From the NCBI GenBank assembly GCA_963819755.1, contig CAWFXB010000001.1, positions 62,001 to 126,000 of the forward strand: 64,000 nt of DNA, written 5' to 3'. This document shows, piece by piece, positions 27,064-36,013 of the stretch. The position numbers were made by a program, and so were the translations under genes. Numbering within the stretch: position 1 is the stretch's first letter; every line of letters starts with the position of its first letter. The notes below the pieces were generated by a model. That model was given only the letters and a program-made list of their open reading frames with translations, did no database searches and was not told the origin of the DNA. Origin of the DNA: VRUE01 sp963819755 (GTDB taxonomy: Bacteria > Actinomycetota > Thermoleophilia > Solirubrobacterales > 70-9).

Positions 27064-27849
27064 GTGCAGCGAGCGGCTGCATTCTTCGATCTGGACAAGA
27101 CCCTGATGGCGGGGTCTTCGGGGATGCAGTTCGCCCGTGTCGCGACGCAGCACGGGATCGTGTCCCGCCGCTTGCTCGCGAGTTGGGGGGTCGAGCACCT
27201 GCGTTACCGGCTGCGCGGCACCACCGACGAGCGCACCACGGAGGTGCTGCGCGTGGCGCGCGACCTGATCTCTGGTGTCCCTGCCCGTAGCCTCGAGCGC
27301 ATGAACCCGGAGGTGATGGCGGCGATCCTGCCGCGCGTCTACCCGCAGATGCTCGACGAGGTCTACGCCCACCAGGACGCCGGCCGCGCCACCTTCATCG
27401 TCAGCGCCGCCGGCAACGGCGTGGTCGAGCCGCTCGCCGCCGTGCTGGGGATGAACGGAGGCATCGGCACCCGCTACGAGGTCGGCGAGGACGGCGCCTT
27501 CACCGGCCGCTTCGACGGGCCCTTCGTCTACGGGCCGGGCAAGGTCGAGGCGATGGAGGCGTTCGCCACCGAGCACGGGATCGACCTCGCCACCTCCTAC
27601 GCCTACTCGGACTCGATCTCGGACCTGCCGATGCTGCGCGCGGTCGGCCACCCGGTCGTCGTCAACCCTGACCCGCCGCTGGCCGAGATCGCCCGCGAGG
27701 AGGGCTGGCAGACGATGCGCTTCGAGCAGCTCGGCCGCCGCCTCGTAGCGCTCGCCGTGACCCTGCTGGCGACGATCGCGGGCTTCGGCGCCTCCCGCGT
27801 CGCCGCCCGCCGCAGGGTGCCTCAGCGCCGCTTCCCCGTACGCCGTTAG
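27064..27849 (+). CDS. HAD-IB family phosphatase with C-terminal membrane anchor
   Basis: This 261-residue HAD-superfamily protein (SerB/IB subfamily) has motif I FFDLDKTLMAGSSG, motif II FIVSAAG and motif III/IV YAYSDSISDLPML. A hydrophobic C-terminal helix (about residues 228-245) with Arg-rich flanks suggests a membrane anchor. Related actinobacterial proteins act on phospholipid or phosphoserine-type substrates; the substrate here is unknown. GTG starts 4 nt after the thiolase stop, so the genes are co-transcribed. Confidence 0.82.
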   Translation: MQRAAAFFDLDKTLMAGSSGMQFARVATQHGIVSRRLLASWGVEHLRYRLRGTTDERTTEVLRVARDLISGVPARSLERMNPEVMAAILPRVYPQMLDEVYAHQDAGRATFIVSAAGNGVVEPLAAVLGMNGGIGTRYEVGEDGAFTGRFDGPFVYGPGKVEAMEAFATEHGIDLATSYAYSDSISDLPMLRAVGHPVVVNPDPPLAEIAREEGWQTMRFEQLGRRLVALAVTLLATIAGFGASRVAARRRVPQRRFPVRR

Positions 27850-27885
27850 GTGTTTGCCCTATAGACCCTGTGCAATCATTTGCGA

Positions 27886-28143
27886 ATGGGCAAGGCGCTG
27901 AAGCAACGGCTCGAGGTCTTGCTTGATGCCGCTCTGGCTTCGCTTTTCATGCACCTGGTCTATCCCCTGCTGCTGGCGCTGGCGCTTTTCTCGCTGTCCT
28001 CAGCAACCGCGACGTTCGTATTCGCGTTCGTTTTACTCGTTGCGCTCGACATCGCAATAAAAAAAATGCTGTCCCGGTTCAACATGGTGATAGCATCTCG
28101 CGGTTTTTCGATCTTGCGTCAAATGCAACCAGCGGTCTCGTGA
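27886..28143 (+). CDS. Small membrane protein of unknown function
   Basis: The 85-residue product has two probable membrane helices (from about residue 17 and about residue 38) with positively charged ends. Its codon use is less GC-biased than its neighbours (several AAA, TTT and GTT codons), so it may be a recent arrival or simply membrane-biased. I recognise no family. It sits in the 350-nt gap between the HAD gene and icmA, which otherwise holds only the icmA -10 element. Confidence 0.5.
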   Translation: MGKALKQRLEVLLDAALASLFMHLVYPLLLALALFSLSSATATFVFAFVLLVALDIAIKKMLSRFNMVIASRGFSILRQMQPAVS

Positions 28144-28188
28144 CTTCAGTAACTATCTGAGCCGTTCGGGCGTGTTCGCCGCCGGCTT

Positions 28189-28194
28189 TAGACT
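28189..28194 (+). promoter_or_regulatory. Candidate leaderless -10 element for icmA
   Basis: TAGACT lies 6 nt before the icmA ATG, with no ribosome-binding site, as for several other unit-leading genes here. Confidence 0.55.
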
Positions 28195-28200
28195 TCCCGC

Positions 28201-29857
<1,657 letters not shown>

Positions 29858-29870
29858 CGTCAGCGGCCGA

Positions 29871-29910
29871 GTGGTCACTTTGCCCCCGGATTCGGTGGCA
29901 AAGGGTTCAG
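29871..29910 (+). repeat. Left copy of 40-nt imperfect direct repeat flanking a DUF559 gene
   Basis: This 40-nt segment matches the segment at 30822-30861 at 33 of 40 positions without gaps, including the exact blocks GTGGTCA and AAAGGGTTCAG. The pair encloses the minus-strand AbiEi/DUF559 gene that separates the two mutase subunit genes. It contains a hairpin. Confidence 0.7.
29878..29903. terminator. Hairpin between converging icmA and DUF559 gene
   Basis: CTTTGCCCCCG, loop GATT, CGGTGGCAAAG form an 11-bp stem with one mismatch. It lies 21 nt after the icmA stop and just past the stop of the minus-strand gene, so it can terminate both. It is part of the left direct repeat. Confidence 0.6.
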
Positions 29911-30842
29911 TCGCCTCGTTTTGCCGCTCTCGCGACGGCGCTGCGGAGGATCTGCCGAACATGTGCCGGTTCGTGCTTGACCTGCCAGTGGGAAAAGCGC
30001 AGTGGCCACATTCCGGCCGCCAGGTGTGCCTGATCGCGCTCCAAGCCGCGCTTCTGCTGGGACGCCGTGCGGTGATATTTCAGCCCGTCCGTCTCCACCA
30101 CGATTCCGAGCTCGGGCCAGAAGAAATCGACTTCGTAGCCGTCCACCCACACCTTCGTCTCGGGCGTCGGGAGGCCGGCGGCGCGCGCGACAGGCCTCAT
30201 CAGCTGCTCGAGCTCAGAGTCGCTGAGTCGGAAGGTGAGGGGGTCGAGGAGCTTTCGCAGGGGCGCCACGCCGGGTTGACCGCGGTAGTTGTCGAGCAAG
30301 CCATGCAGCGCATCCGCTCGCACGCGGTCGAGCTTGTCGGCCTCGTTGACGGCGCGCTCGAGCTGCATCGGCCGGAGCCGCGTGGCTTGGTCGATCAGCG
30401 TGCGCACAGGCGAGGTAAGGGGAATTCCGGCGTGGACGAGGACATCGTCGAGCACTGTCTCCGTGCGCCGGTGGGCGCGGATGCCTTGTAGTCGACTGCG
30501 CCTTCCGGCCGGTACGGAAATGTCAATCAAGCCGCCCTGCTCTACCCCGAAACCCCATAGGGCCGCGGCGCTGCTGTGGCTCAACACTGCGTCGGGCCCG
30601 CAGGCCAGCACCGCGGCCATCCAGCTCCCATGTTTGTCCAGGAGCGGCCGCCCCACTGCGTAGACGCCGCGCCACACCGGATGGAGCCGCCCGGAGGCGA
30701 TTCGCCGCTCGATCCGGCGGGGACTGAGTCCCAATTCCAGGAGCTGCCGCCGGGCGATCGCGCCGTGCTGCCGTCTCACGAGGGCCCAGATCGCCACATC
30801 GCTTCCGTGTCCGTCCCTGGAGTGGTCATTTGACCCACGCAT
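29907..30842 (-). CDS. AbiEi-like plus DUF559 nuclease-domain protein (second paralogue)
   Basis: This 311-residue paralogue of the 10-kb gene has the same layout: a winged-helix N terminus (LLELGLSPRRIERRIASGRLHP, GVYAVGRP), a middle AbiEi-like region, and a C-terminal Vsr-like nuclease domain with candidate acids in YEVDFFWPELGIVVETDG. It is inserted antisense between icmA and icmB and framed by a 40-nt imperfect direct repeat. The right repeat overlaps the first codons of the long reading, so a GTG at 30797 may be the true start. A selfish nuclease that moves with its repeats is a reasonable guess; transposase genes are absent. Confidence 0.8.
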   Translation of the reverse strand: MRGSNDHSRDGHGSDVAIWALVRRQHGAIARRQLLELGLSPRRIERRIASGRLHPVWRGVYAVGRPLLDKHGSWMAAVLACGPDAVLSHSSAAALWGFGVEQGGLIDISVPAGRRSRLQGIRAHRRTETVLDDVLVHAGIPLTSPVRTLIDQATRLRPMQLERAVNEADKLDRVRADALHGLLDNYRGQPGVAPLRKLLDPLTFRLSDSELEQLMRPVARAAGLPTPETKVWVDGYEVDFFWPELGIVVETDGLKYHRTASQQKRGLERDQAHLAAGMWPLRFSHWQVKHEPAHVRQILRSAVARAAKRGD

Positions 30843-30861
30843 CCGGTGGTAAAGGGTTCAG
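30822..30861 (+). repeat. Right copy of 40-nt imperfect direct repeat flanking a DUF559 gene
   Basis: This is the counterpart of the repeat at 29871-29910 (33 of 40 identical, no gaps). It lies 44 nt before icmB and overlaps the extreme 5' end of the DUF559 open frame. Its internal palindrome is more degenerate than in the left copy. Confidence 0.7.
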
Positions 30862-30904
30862 CGACGAGATTTCTCCCCCTGGGTCGTCTAATGTCCCCGC
30901 CGCT

Positions 30905-31336
30905 ATGGAGGCCGCAACCGCCCGCAAGATCCGTGTCGTCGTCGCCAAGCCCGGCTTGGACGGGCACGACCGCGGGGCCAAGATCATCGCCCGGGCGCTG
31001 CGCGACGCGGGCATGGAGGTGATCTACACCGGCCTGCACCAGACGCCGGAGCAGATCGCCGAGACGGTGATCCAGGAGGACGCCGACGCGGTTGGCCTAT
31101 CGATCCTCTCCGGGGCCCACATGACGCTGGTGCCGCGGGTGGTCGAGCTGCTCAAGGCACAGGGTGTCGACGACGTCCTGGTCACGGTCGGGGGCACGAT
31201 CCCAGCCGACGACATCCCCGAGCTGAAGGAGCTGGGGGTCGCCGCCGTATTCACGCCCGGCTCGGGCACCGACGAGATTGTCGATTTCATCCGCAGTGGC
31301 GCCGAAGAGCGCCACTCCGAACAGCACATGTCCTGA
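30905..31336 (+). CDS. icmB: Acyl-CoA mutase small (B12-binding) subunit, probable IcmB
   Basis: The 143-residue protein is a stand-alone cobalamin-binding domain with the DxHxxG motif in KPGLDGHDRGAKI (His is the lower axial ligand to cobalt), the SxL motif in GLSILSGAH and the GG motif in VTVGGTIP. It pairs with the large subunit to form the active mutase. Isobutyryl-CoA mutases have such a separate small subunit of about 136 residues, whereas most bacterial methylmalonyl-CoA mutases are fused. A TAATGT hexamer 10 nt before the ATG may allow independent transcription despite the inserted DUF559 gene. Confidence 0.9.
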   Translation: MEAATARKIRVVVAKPGLDGHDRGAKIIARALRDAGMEVIYTGLHQTPEQIAETVIQEDADAVGLSILSGAHMTLVPRVVELLKAQGVDDVLVTVGGTIPADDIPELKELGVAAVFTPGSGTDEIVDFIRSGAEERHSEQHMS

Positions 31337-31352
31337 TGTATAGATAGACTGA

Positions 31353-31368
31353 TTGACTGGTCAGTCAA
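31353..31368. promoter_or_regulatory. TetR-type palindromic operator upstream of etfB
   Basis: TTGACTGGTCAGTCAA has perfect 7-bp arms around a 2-nt centre and lies 33 nt before the etfB start, between icmB and etfB. The size and TGACN2GTCA-like form resemble operators of TetR-family regulators of fatty-acid genes. The regulator is not adjacent. Confidence 0.6.
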
Positions 31369-31401
31369 CAGCCTGAAGCAACAGCCAAGGAGGCTCGAAA
31401 G

Positions 31402-32193
31402 TTGAAGATCTGCGTCCTGGTCAAGGAGGTTCCGGACGCCGCCGTCCAGAAGCGCATCGACTCCACGACGATGCGTTTGGACCGTAGCGGCGAGAAAAAC
31501 CTCAACCCCTTCGATACCCACGCCATTGAGGCCGCCATGCAGATCAAGGAGGGCGGCGCTATCCCGGTCGAGGAGGTCGTTGCGGTGACGATGGGCCCCG
31601 ATTCGGCGGTCCGCGCACTGCACAAGGCGGTGGCGCTCGGCGCCGACCGCTCGGTCCACCTCTCCGACGACGCGCTGTCGGGCTCCGACGTCTGCGCCAC
31701 CGGCTACTCGCTGGCCAAGGTGCTCGAGTCCGAGAGCCCCGACCTGGTTCTGCTCGGCCAGCAGTCCGACGACGGCGAGTGCTACACGATCGGCGCCGTC
31801 GTCGCCGACCACCTGAAGATGCCTTCGCTCACCCAGGTGATCAAGATCGACGTCACCGACGGCAAGCTGCGCTGCGAGCGCCAGGCCGAGTACGGCTACG
31901 ACACGGTCGAGATCGAGTTGCCGGCCGTGATCAGCGTCGGCGACGCGATCAACGAGCCCCGCTACCCGAGCCTCAAAGCGATCATGGGGGCAAAGAAAAA
32001 ACCGCTCGACGGCAAGGCCACCGCTGACGTCGGCATCGAAGCCGGCATGGTCGGCACGGGCGGCTCCAAGACGACTGTGCTCGCGCTCAACCCGCCGCCT
32101 CCCAAGGAAGCCGGCGAAATCATCGAGGACGAGGACACCAACGAGACGGTCGAAAAGATCGTCGCCTGGCTCGACGAGAGGAAGCTGATCTAG
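31402..32193 (+). CDS. etfB: Electron transfer flavoprotein beta subunit
   Basis: The 263-residue beta subunit starts with the canonical MKICVLVKEVPD and has LGQQSDDGE(C)YTIG and the YPSLKAIMGAKKKPL loop that contacts partner dehydrogenases. With the alpha subunit it binds FAD and AMP and carries electrons from acyl-CoA dehydrogenases to the membrane quinone reductase. TTG is the start, after a strong AAGGAGG site. It is followed directly by etfA with no gap, and then the quinone oxidoreductase gene, a complete electron path. Confidence 0.95.
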   Translation: MKICVLVKEVPDAAVQKRIDSTTMRLDRSGEKNLNPFDTHAIEAAMQIKEGGAIPVEEVVAVTMGPDSAVRALHKAVALGADRSVHLSDDALSGSDVCATGYSLAKVLESESPDLVLLGQQSDDGECYTIGAVVADHLKMPSLTQVIKIDVTDGKLRCERQAEYGYDTVEIELPAVISVGDAINEPRYPSLKAIMGAKKKPLDGKATADVGIEAGMVGTGGSKTTVLALNPPPPKEAGEIIEDEDTNETVEKIVAWLDERKLI

Positions 32194-33168
32194 ATGGCAG
32201 GCATCCTGGTTTACGCCCTCCACGACGACGAGGGCAACTTCAACAAAAACTCGCTCGGGGCTATCTCCGAGGCGGCCAAGCTGGCCGGTGAAATCGGTGG
32301 CGAGGCCGCCGCGCTGGTCGTCGGCGAGGTCGCCGACGACGCCTGCGCCGCGCTCGGCAACTGGGGCGCGGCCAAGGTCTACCGGGCCAAGAGCGTGCCC
32401 GAGGGCCTGGCCCAGCCGATCGTCGACGCGATGGCCAAGGTCATCGCCGACGAGGGCTTCGGCTACGCGCTCTTCGGCGGCGGCCTGCTCGGCTTCGAGA
32501 TCGGCGCCGGTCTGACCGCGCGCCTTAACGCCGGCGTGACGATGGAGGTGACGCAGGTCAAGGTGCAGGACGGCAAGCTGGTCGTCGAGCGCCCGATCCT
32601 GCAGGACTCGCAGATCGCCGACGTCGGTTACGTCAGCGAGCCCGGGATCATCATCGGCCGCCTCAACGCCTTCGACGCCAAGGAGAGCGGCGGCACCGCC
32701 GAGGTCGTCGACGTCGACGTCGAGCTCTCGGCCTGGTCGACCAAGGCGACGCTGGTCCAGCGTGGCGAGCAGCGCGGCGCCGACGTCAACATCGAGGATG
32801 CCGACATCCTCGTCGGCGGCGGTCGCGGTCTCGGCGCGGCGGAGGGCTTCAAGCAGTGCGAGGAACTGGCCGAGGCGATGGGCGGGGCGGTTGCCGCCAC
32901 CCGCGCCGTGGTCGACGCAGGCTGGTACCCCTACGCGGCCCAGATCGGCCAGACCGGCAAGACGGTCGCCCCGAAGCTCTACCTGGCCGCCGGCATCTCC
33001 GGCGCGATCCAGCACAAGGTCGGGATGCAGAGCTCAGAGAACATCCTCGCGATCAACAAGGACCAGAACGCGCCGATCTTCGAGTTCTCGGATCTCGGCG
33101 TGGTCGGCGATCTGCACAAGATCGTCCCCAAGCTGACCGAGGCGATCAAAGCGAAGAAAGGGGCCTGA
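32194..33168 (+). CDS. etfA: Electron transfer flavoprotein alpha subunit
   Basis: This is the 324-residue alpha subunit. The C-terminal FAD domain is clear: VGGGRGLGAAEGF, then the TGKTVAPKLYLAAGISGAIQH motif that wraps the flavin, and NKDQNAPIFEFSDLGVVGD. It forms a heterodimer with EtfB, whose stop codon directly precedes this ATG. It is full length and intact. Confidence 0.95.
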   Translation: MAGILVYALHDDEGNFNKNSLGAISEAAKLAGEIGGEAAALVVGEVADDACAALGNWGAAKVYRAKSVPEGLAQPIVDAMAKVIADEGFGYALFGGGLLGFEIGAGLTARLNAGVTMEVTQVKVQDGKLVVERPILQDSQIADVGYVSEPGIIIGRLNAFDAKESGGTAEVVDVDVELSAWSTKATLVQRGEQRGADVNIEDADILVGGGRGLGAAEGFKQCEELAEAMGGAVAATRAVVDAGWYPYAAQIGQTGKTVAPKLYLAAGISGAIQHKVGMQSSENILAINKDQNAPIFEFSDLGVVGDLHKIVPKLTEAIKAKKGA

Positions 33169-33207
33169 GCCAAAGCGGCTCGGTCCCAAAGTCCGAAGGA
33201 GCAAGCG

Positions 33208-34914
33208 ATGCCTGCCGTAAAGCCGATCGACTACCCGCCGCCGTTCGACTCCGCCGACGTGATCGGCCCGCCGACCGATCCGGTCGACGATCGGATCGAG
33301 GTCGGGATCGCGATCGTCGGTGGCGGCCCGGCGGGCCTCGCCTGCGCCAACAAGATTATGCAGCTGCTCGAGGACGAGCCGGAGCTGACCGAGAAGCTGG
33401 GCGAAGTCCCGGTCGCGGTGATCGAGAAGGGCAAAGTGTCCGGGGCGCATCTGCTCTCCGGAGCCAACGTCGACCCCTCGGCGATGACGCGGCTGTTCCC
33501 GGACATGGACCCGGGCGACTGGCCGTCGGTCTACCAGGAGGTGACCAAGGACGCGACCTACTTCCTCACCTCCAAGGCCGCGATCCCGCTGAAGCCGCCG
33601 CCGCCCAACTTCCGCAAAGAGGGGACCTACACGATGTCGGTCTCCAAACTGGGCCGCTTCCTCGCCGACAAAGCCGAAGAGGCGGGTGTCTACATCCTCT
33701 CCGAGACCGCCGCGACCAAGCTGCTGGTCGAGGACCGGATCGTCAAGGGCGTGCGCTCGGGCGACCGCGGCCGCGGCAAGGACGGCGAGGAGCTCGGCAA
33801 CTTCGAGCCTGGCTCCGACGTCGTCGCCAAGGCGACCGTTCTCGCCGAGGGCACGATCGGCCACCTCACCTACTCGGCCTACGACTACTTCGACATGCAC
33901 GGCTCCGACCCGCAGGCCTGGGAGCTCGGGGTGAAGGAGATCTGGGAGGTCCCCAAGCCGCTCGACCGGGTTATCCACACGCTCGGCTGGCCGCTGCGCT
34001 GGGGCGCCAAATACAAGGAGGCCGGCGGCAGCTTCATCTACCCGATGGGCGAGGACAAGGTCTGCTTTGGCCTCGTCGTCGGCCTCGATTACACCGACGC
34101 CACCTTCTCGGTCCACGACGAGCTGCAGCGCTTCAAGACCCACCCCTTCATCAAGAAGATCATCGAGGGCGGCAAGCGGGTCGGTTGGGGCGCGAAGACG
34201 ATCCCCTCGGGTGGCTACTGGTCACTCCCCAAGCGCTTCTCCGTGCCCGGCATGCTGGTCGCGGGCGACGCCGCCGGCATGGTCAACATTGCCGAACTCG
34301 CCGGTGTCCACTACGCGATGCACGCCGGGATGTACGCGGCGGAAGCGATCGTCGAGTCGCTGAAGAAGGACATCGACTCGGTCAACTTCTCCTCCTACGA
34401 CGAGGCGATCCGCAACTCGGTGATCGAGAAGGACCTCTACAAGTCGCGCAACATGAAGCAGCCGCTGACCAAGGGCCTGATCCGCGGCGGCATCGTCGCC
34501 AACATGCTCGTCGCCAGCAAAGGCAACTTCCCACCCGGCCACATGAAGGTCGAGGACAACGCCGAGCCCGCGATGCACCTCGGGACGGCTGCGAGCCGCT
34601 ATCCCAAGCCCGACAACGAGGTCACCTTCAACAAGCTCGACTCGGTCTTCCTCTCCGGCAACGCGACCCGCGACGATGCCCCCAACCACGTCCGCATCCA
34701 GACCAGGGTGCCGCGTGAGATCGCCCAGACGTGGGTATCGATGTGCCCGGCCCAGGTCTACGAGATCCCCGACGAGCAGCTCGAGAACGGCGCCGCCGAA
34801 GTCGACGTCCACGTCACCGCCTCCAACTGCGTCCAGTGTGGGGCGATCACGGCCAAGGGCGGTCGCCTCACGTTGCCCGAGGGTGGGGACGGGCCGCTTT
34901 ACCAGGAGACCTGA
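33208..34914 (+). CDS. ETF-quinone oxidoreductase
   Basis: The 568-residue membrane-associated flavoprotein passes electrons from reduced ETF to the quinone pool. It has the Rossmann FAD motif IVGGGPAGLACANK, LLSGANVDPSAM, the second FAD contact GMLVAGDAAGMVNI and a C-terminal iron-sulfur region. Of the four usual cluster Cys I see three (MCPAQVYE, and two in NCVQCGAITAKGG); the third Cys of the CxxCxxC run is replaced (GAI). Either the cluster is altered or another ligand is used. A GAAGGAG ribosome-binding site precedes the ATG. A long hairpin element follows 10 nt after the stop. Confidence 0.92.
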   Translation: MPAVKPIDYPPPFDSADVIGPPTDPVDDRIEVGIAIVGGGPAGLACANKIMQLLEDEPELTEKLGEVPVAVIEKGKVSGAHLLSGANVDPSAMTRLFPDMDPGDWPSVYQEVTKDATYFLTSKAAIPLKPPPPNFRKEGTYTMSVSKLGRFLADKAEEAGVYILSETAATKLLVEDRIVKGVRSGDRGRGKDGEELGNFEPGSDVVAKATVLAEGTIGHLTYSAYDYFDMHGSDPQAWELGVKEIWEVPKPLDRVIHTLGWPLRWGAKYKEAGGSFIYPMGEDKVCFGLVVGLDYTDATFSVHDELQRFKTHPFIKKIIEGGKRVGWGAKTIPSGGYWSLPKRFSVPGMLVAGDAAGMVNIAELAGVHYAMHAGMYAAEAIVESLKKDIDSVNFSSYDEAIRNSVIEKDLYKSRNMKQPLTKGLIRGGIVANMLVASKGNFPPGHMKVEDNAEPAMHLGTAASRYPKPDNEVTFNKLDSVFLSGNATRDDAPNHVRIQTRVPREIAQTWVSMCPAQVYEIPDEQLENGAAEVDVHVTASNCVQCGAITAKGGRLTLPEGGDGPLYQET

Positions 34915-34923
34915 GGGCGTGGG

Positions 34924-35028
34924 GGAGGACCGGGTGTCCCTCCCCCTGAGGCCGTTGCGCAGCTGGTCCCGGGTCAGGGTTCGAGTCGCGGATCTGGGAG
35001 CCTCATGGGGAGGGACACCCGGTCCTCC
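34924..35028 (+). repeat. Hairpin element with conserved 47-nt tRNA-like core, copy 1
   Basis: Arms of 22 bp (34924-34945 and 35007-35028) are perfectly complementary. Inside, TGAGGC/GCCTCA (34947-34952, 35000-35005) add 6 bp after one mismatch. The 47-nt core (34953-34999) begins CGTTGCGCAGCTGGTC and contains CAGGGTTCGAGT, like tRNA D- and T-loop sequence. Two other copies lie at 44495-44605 and 63249-63359. It starts 10 nt after the ETF-quinone oxidoreductase stop and ends before the TAGGGT hexamer of the next gene, so it may act as a terminator or RNA 3' end. Confidence 0.85.
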
Positions 35029-35053
35029 TGCGGGACCCCTCGGATTCTCCAGC

Positions 35054-35059
35054 TAGGGT
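35054..35059 (+). promoter_or_regulatory. Candidate leaderless -10 element for the membrane transporter-like gene
   Basis: TAGGGT lies 6 nt before the GTG start at 35066 and no ribosome-binding site is present. It is 25 nt after the end of the hairpin element. Confidence 0.45.
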
Positions 35060-35065
35060 CGGCTC

Positions 35066-35962
35066 GTGGTTGCCCTCGGCATCGTTTCGGCGGTTGGAGC
35101 TTCTTTGCTCTACAACGCGTCGATTGCGCTGCAGGCGTTGGAGGCTCGGGAGGTGTCCGGGGAGCATTCGCTGCGGGTGTCGTTGATTGGCAAGCTGGTG
35201 CGGAACAAGCGCTGGCTTGGGGCTACGGCACTGGGGTTGGCGGGCTGGCCGTTGGAGATCGTGGCGCTGTTGCTGGCTCCTCTGACCGTGGTGCAGCCCT
35301 GTCTGGCGAGTGGGTTGATCCTGTTGCTTTGGCTCGGGGCGACGCGGCTGGGGGAGGCGCCGGGTCGGCGGGAGTTCGTCGCGGTGGCCGCGATCGTGGC
35401 CGGCGTCGGCGGGGTCGCCTGGGCGGCGCCGGAGCGGACCACCGATCACGCTGGGGCGATGGCGATCGCGGCTGCCCTGGTGCTGGTCGCAATACCGGTG
35501 CTGGCCCCCTACGTCCTGCGCGCGCGCATCCGACATTCACCACACCAGGGGGGGGTCGAAGTCGGATGGGCGCGCGCGCTGGGGATGCTGATGGTGATCA
35601 GCGCCGGTTGTGGGTATGCGTGGACCGCGATCGCCAGCAAGCTGCTCACCGACGAGCTGGCCGCCGGAGCGATAGTCGTCGCCGCCCTCTGGCTCGGCAC
35701 CGCTGCTGCGTCGGAGGGCTTGGCGCTGCTCAGCGAGATGAGCGCCCTGCAGCGGCGCGCCGCCACCCACGTGGCGCCGGCGATGTTCGCGGTCCAGATC
35801 CTCGTCCCGGTGCTGCTGGCGCCGCTGATCTTCGGCGAGCACTGGGGCGACACGCCCCTCGGCGGCGTCGCCCTGGTCGCCTTCATGGGCCTTGCTGTAG
35901 CGGGGACCGTTCTCCTGGCCGGGTCGAAGGCCGTCGGTACTGTGATCGACAGCGCACATTGA
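35066..35962 (+). CDS. DMT-superfamily-like multi-pass membrane protein
   Basis: The 298-residue protein is almost entirely hydrophobic, with about 9-10 membrane helices, a repeat-like layout (two halves around residue 145) and Gly/Ala-rich segments such as VQPCLASGLILLLWLG. It resembles the EamA/DMT or magnesium-transporter NIPA-like group, probably exporting or importing a small solute. I cannot name the substrate. It is a single-gene unit between the hairpin element and the glycan operon. Confidence 0.75.
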   Translation: MVALGIVSAVGASLLYNASIALQALEAREVSGEHSLRVSLIGKLVRNKRWLGATALGLAGWPLEIVALLLAPLTVVQPCLASGLILLLWLGATRLGEAPGRREFVAVAAIVAGVGGVAWAAPERTTDHAGAMAIAAALVLVAIPVLAPYVLRARIRHSPHQGGVEVGWARALGMLMVISAGCGYAWTAIASKLLTDELAAGAIVVAALWLGTAAASEGLALLSEMSALQRRAATHVAPAMFAVQILVPVLLAPLIFGEHWGDTPLGGVALVAFMGLAVAGTVLLAGSKAVGTVIDSAH

Positions 35963-36013
35963 AAGCCGTTTCTTTAGATAACTGACCGGTTTCGCTGCTA
36001 GCCTGACGCGGCT

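Noticed and set aside
34953..34999. True tRNA gene in hairpin cores
   Set aside because: D- and T-loop-like sequences are only about 10 nt apart, there is no anticodon arm and no CCA-proximal acceptor stem of 7 bp.
35969..35990. TetR operator before the DegT gene (AACTGACCGGTTT)
   Set aside because: Only a half-site resembles the etfB operator; the second arm does not pair.
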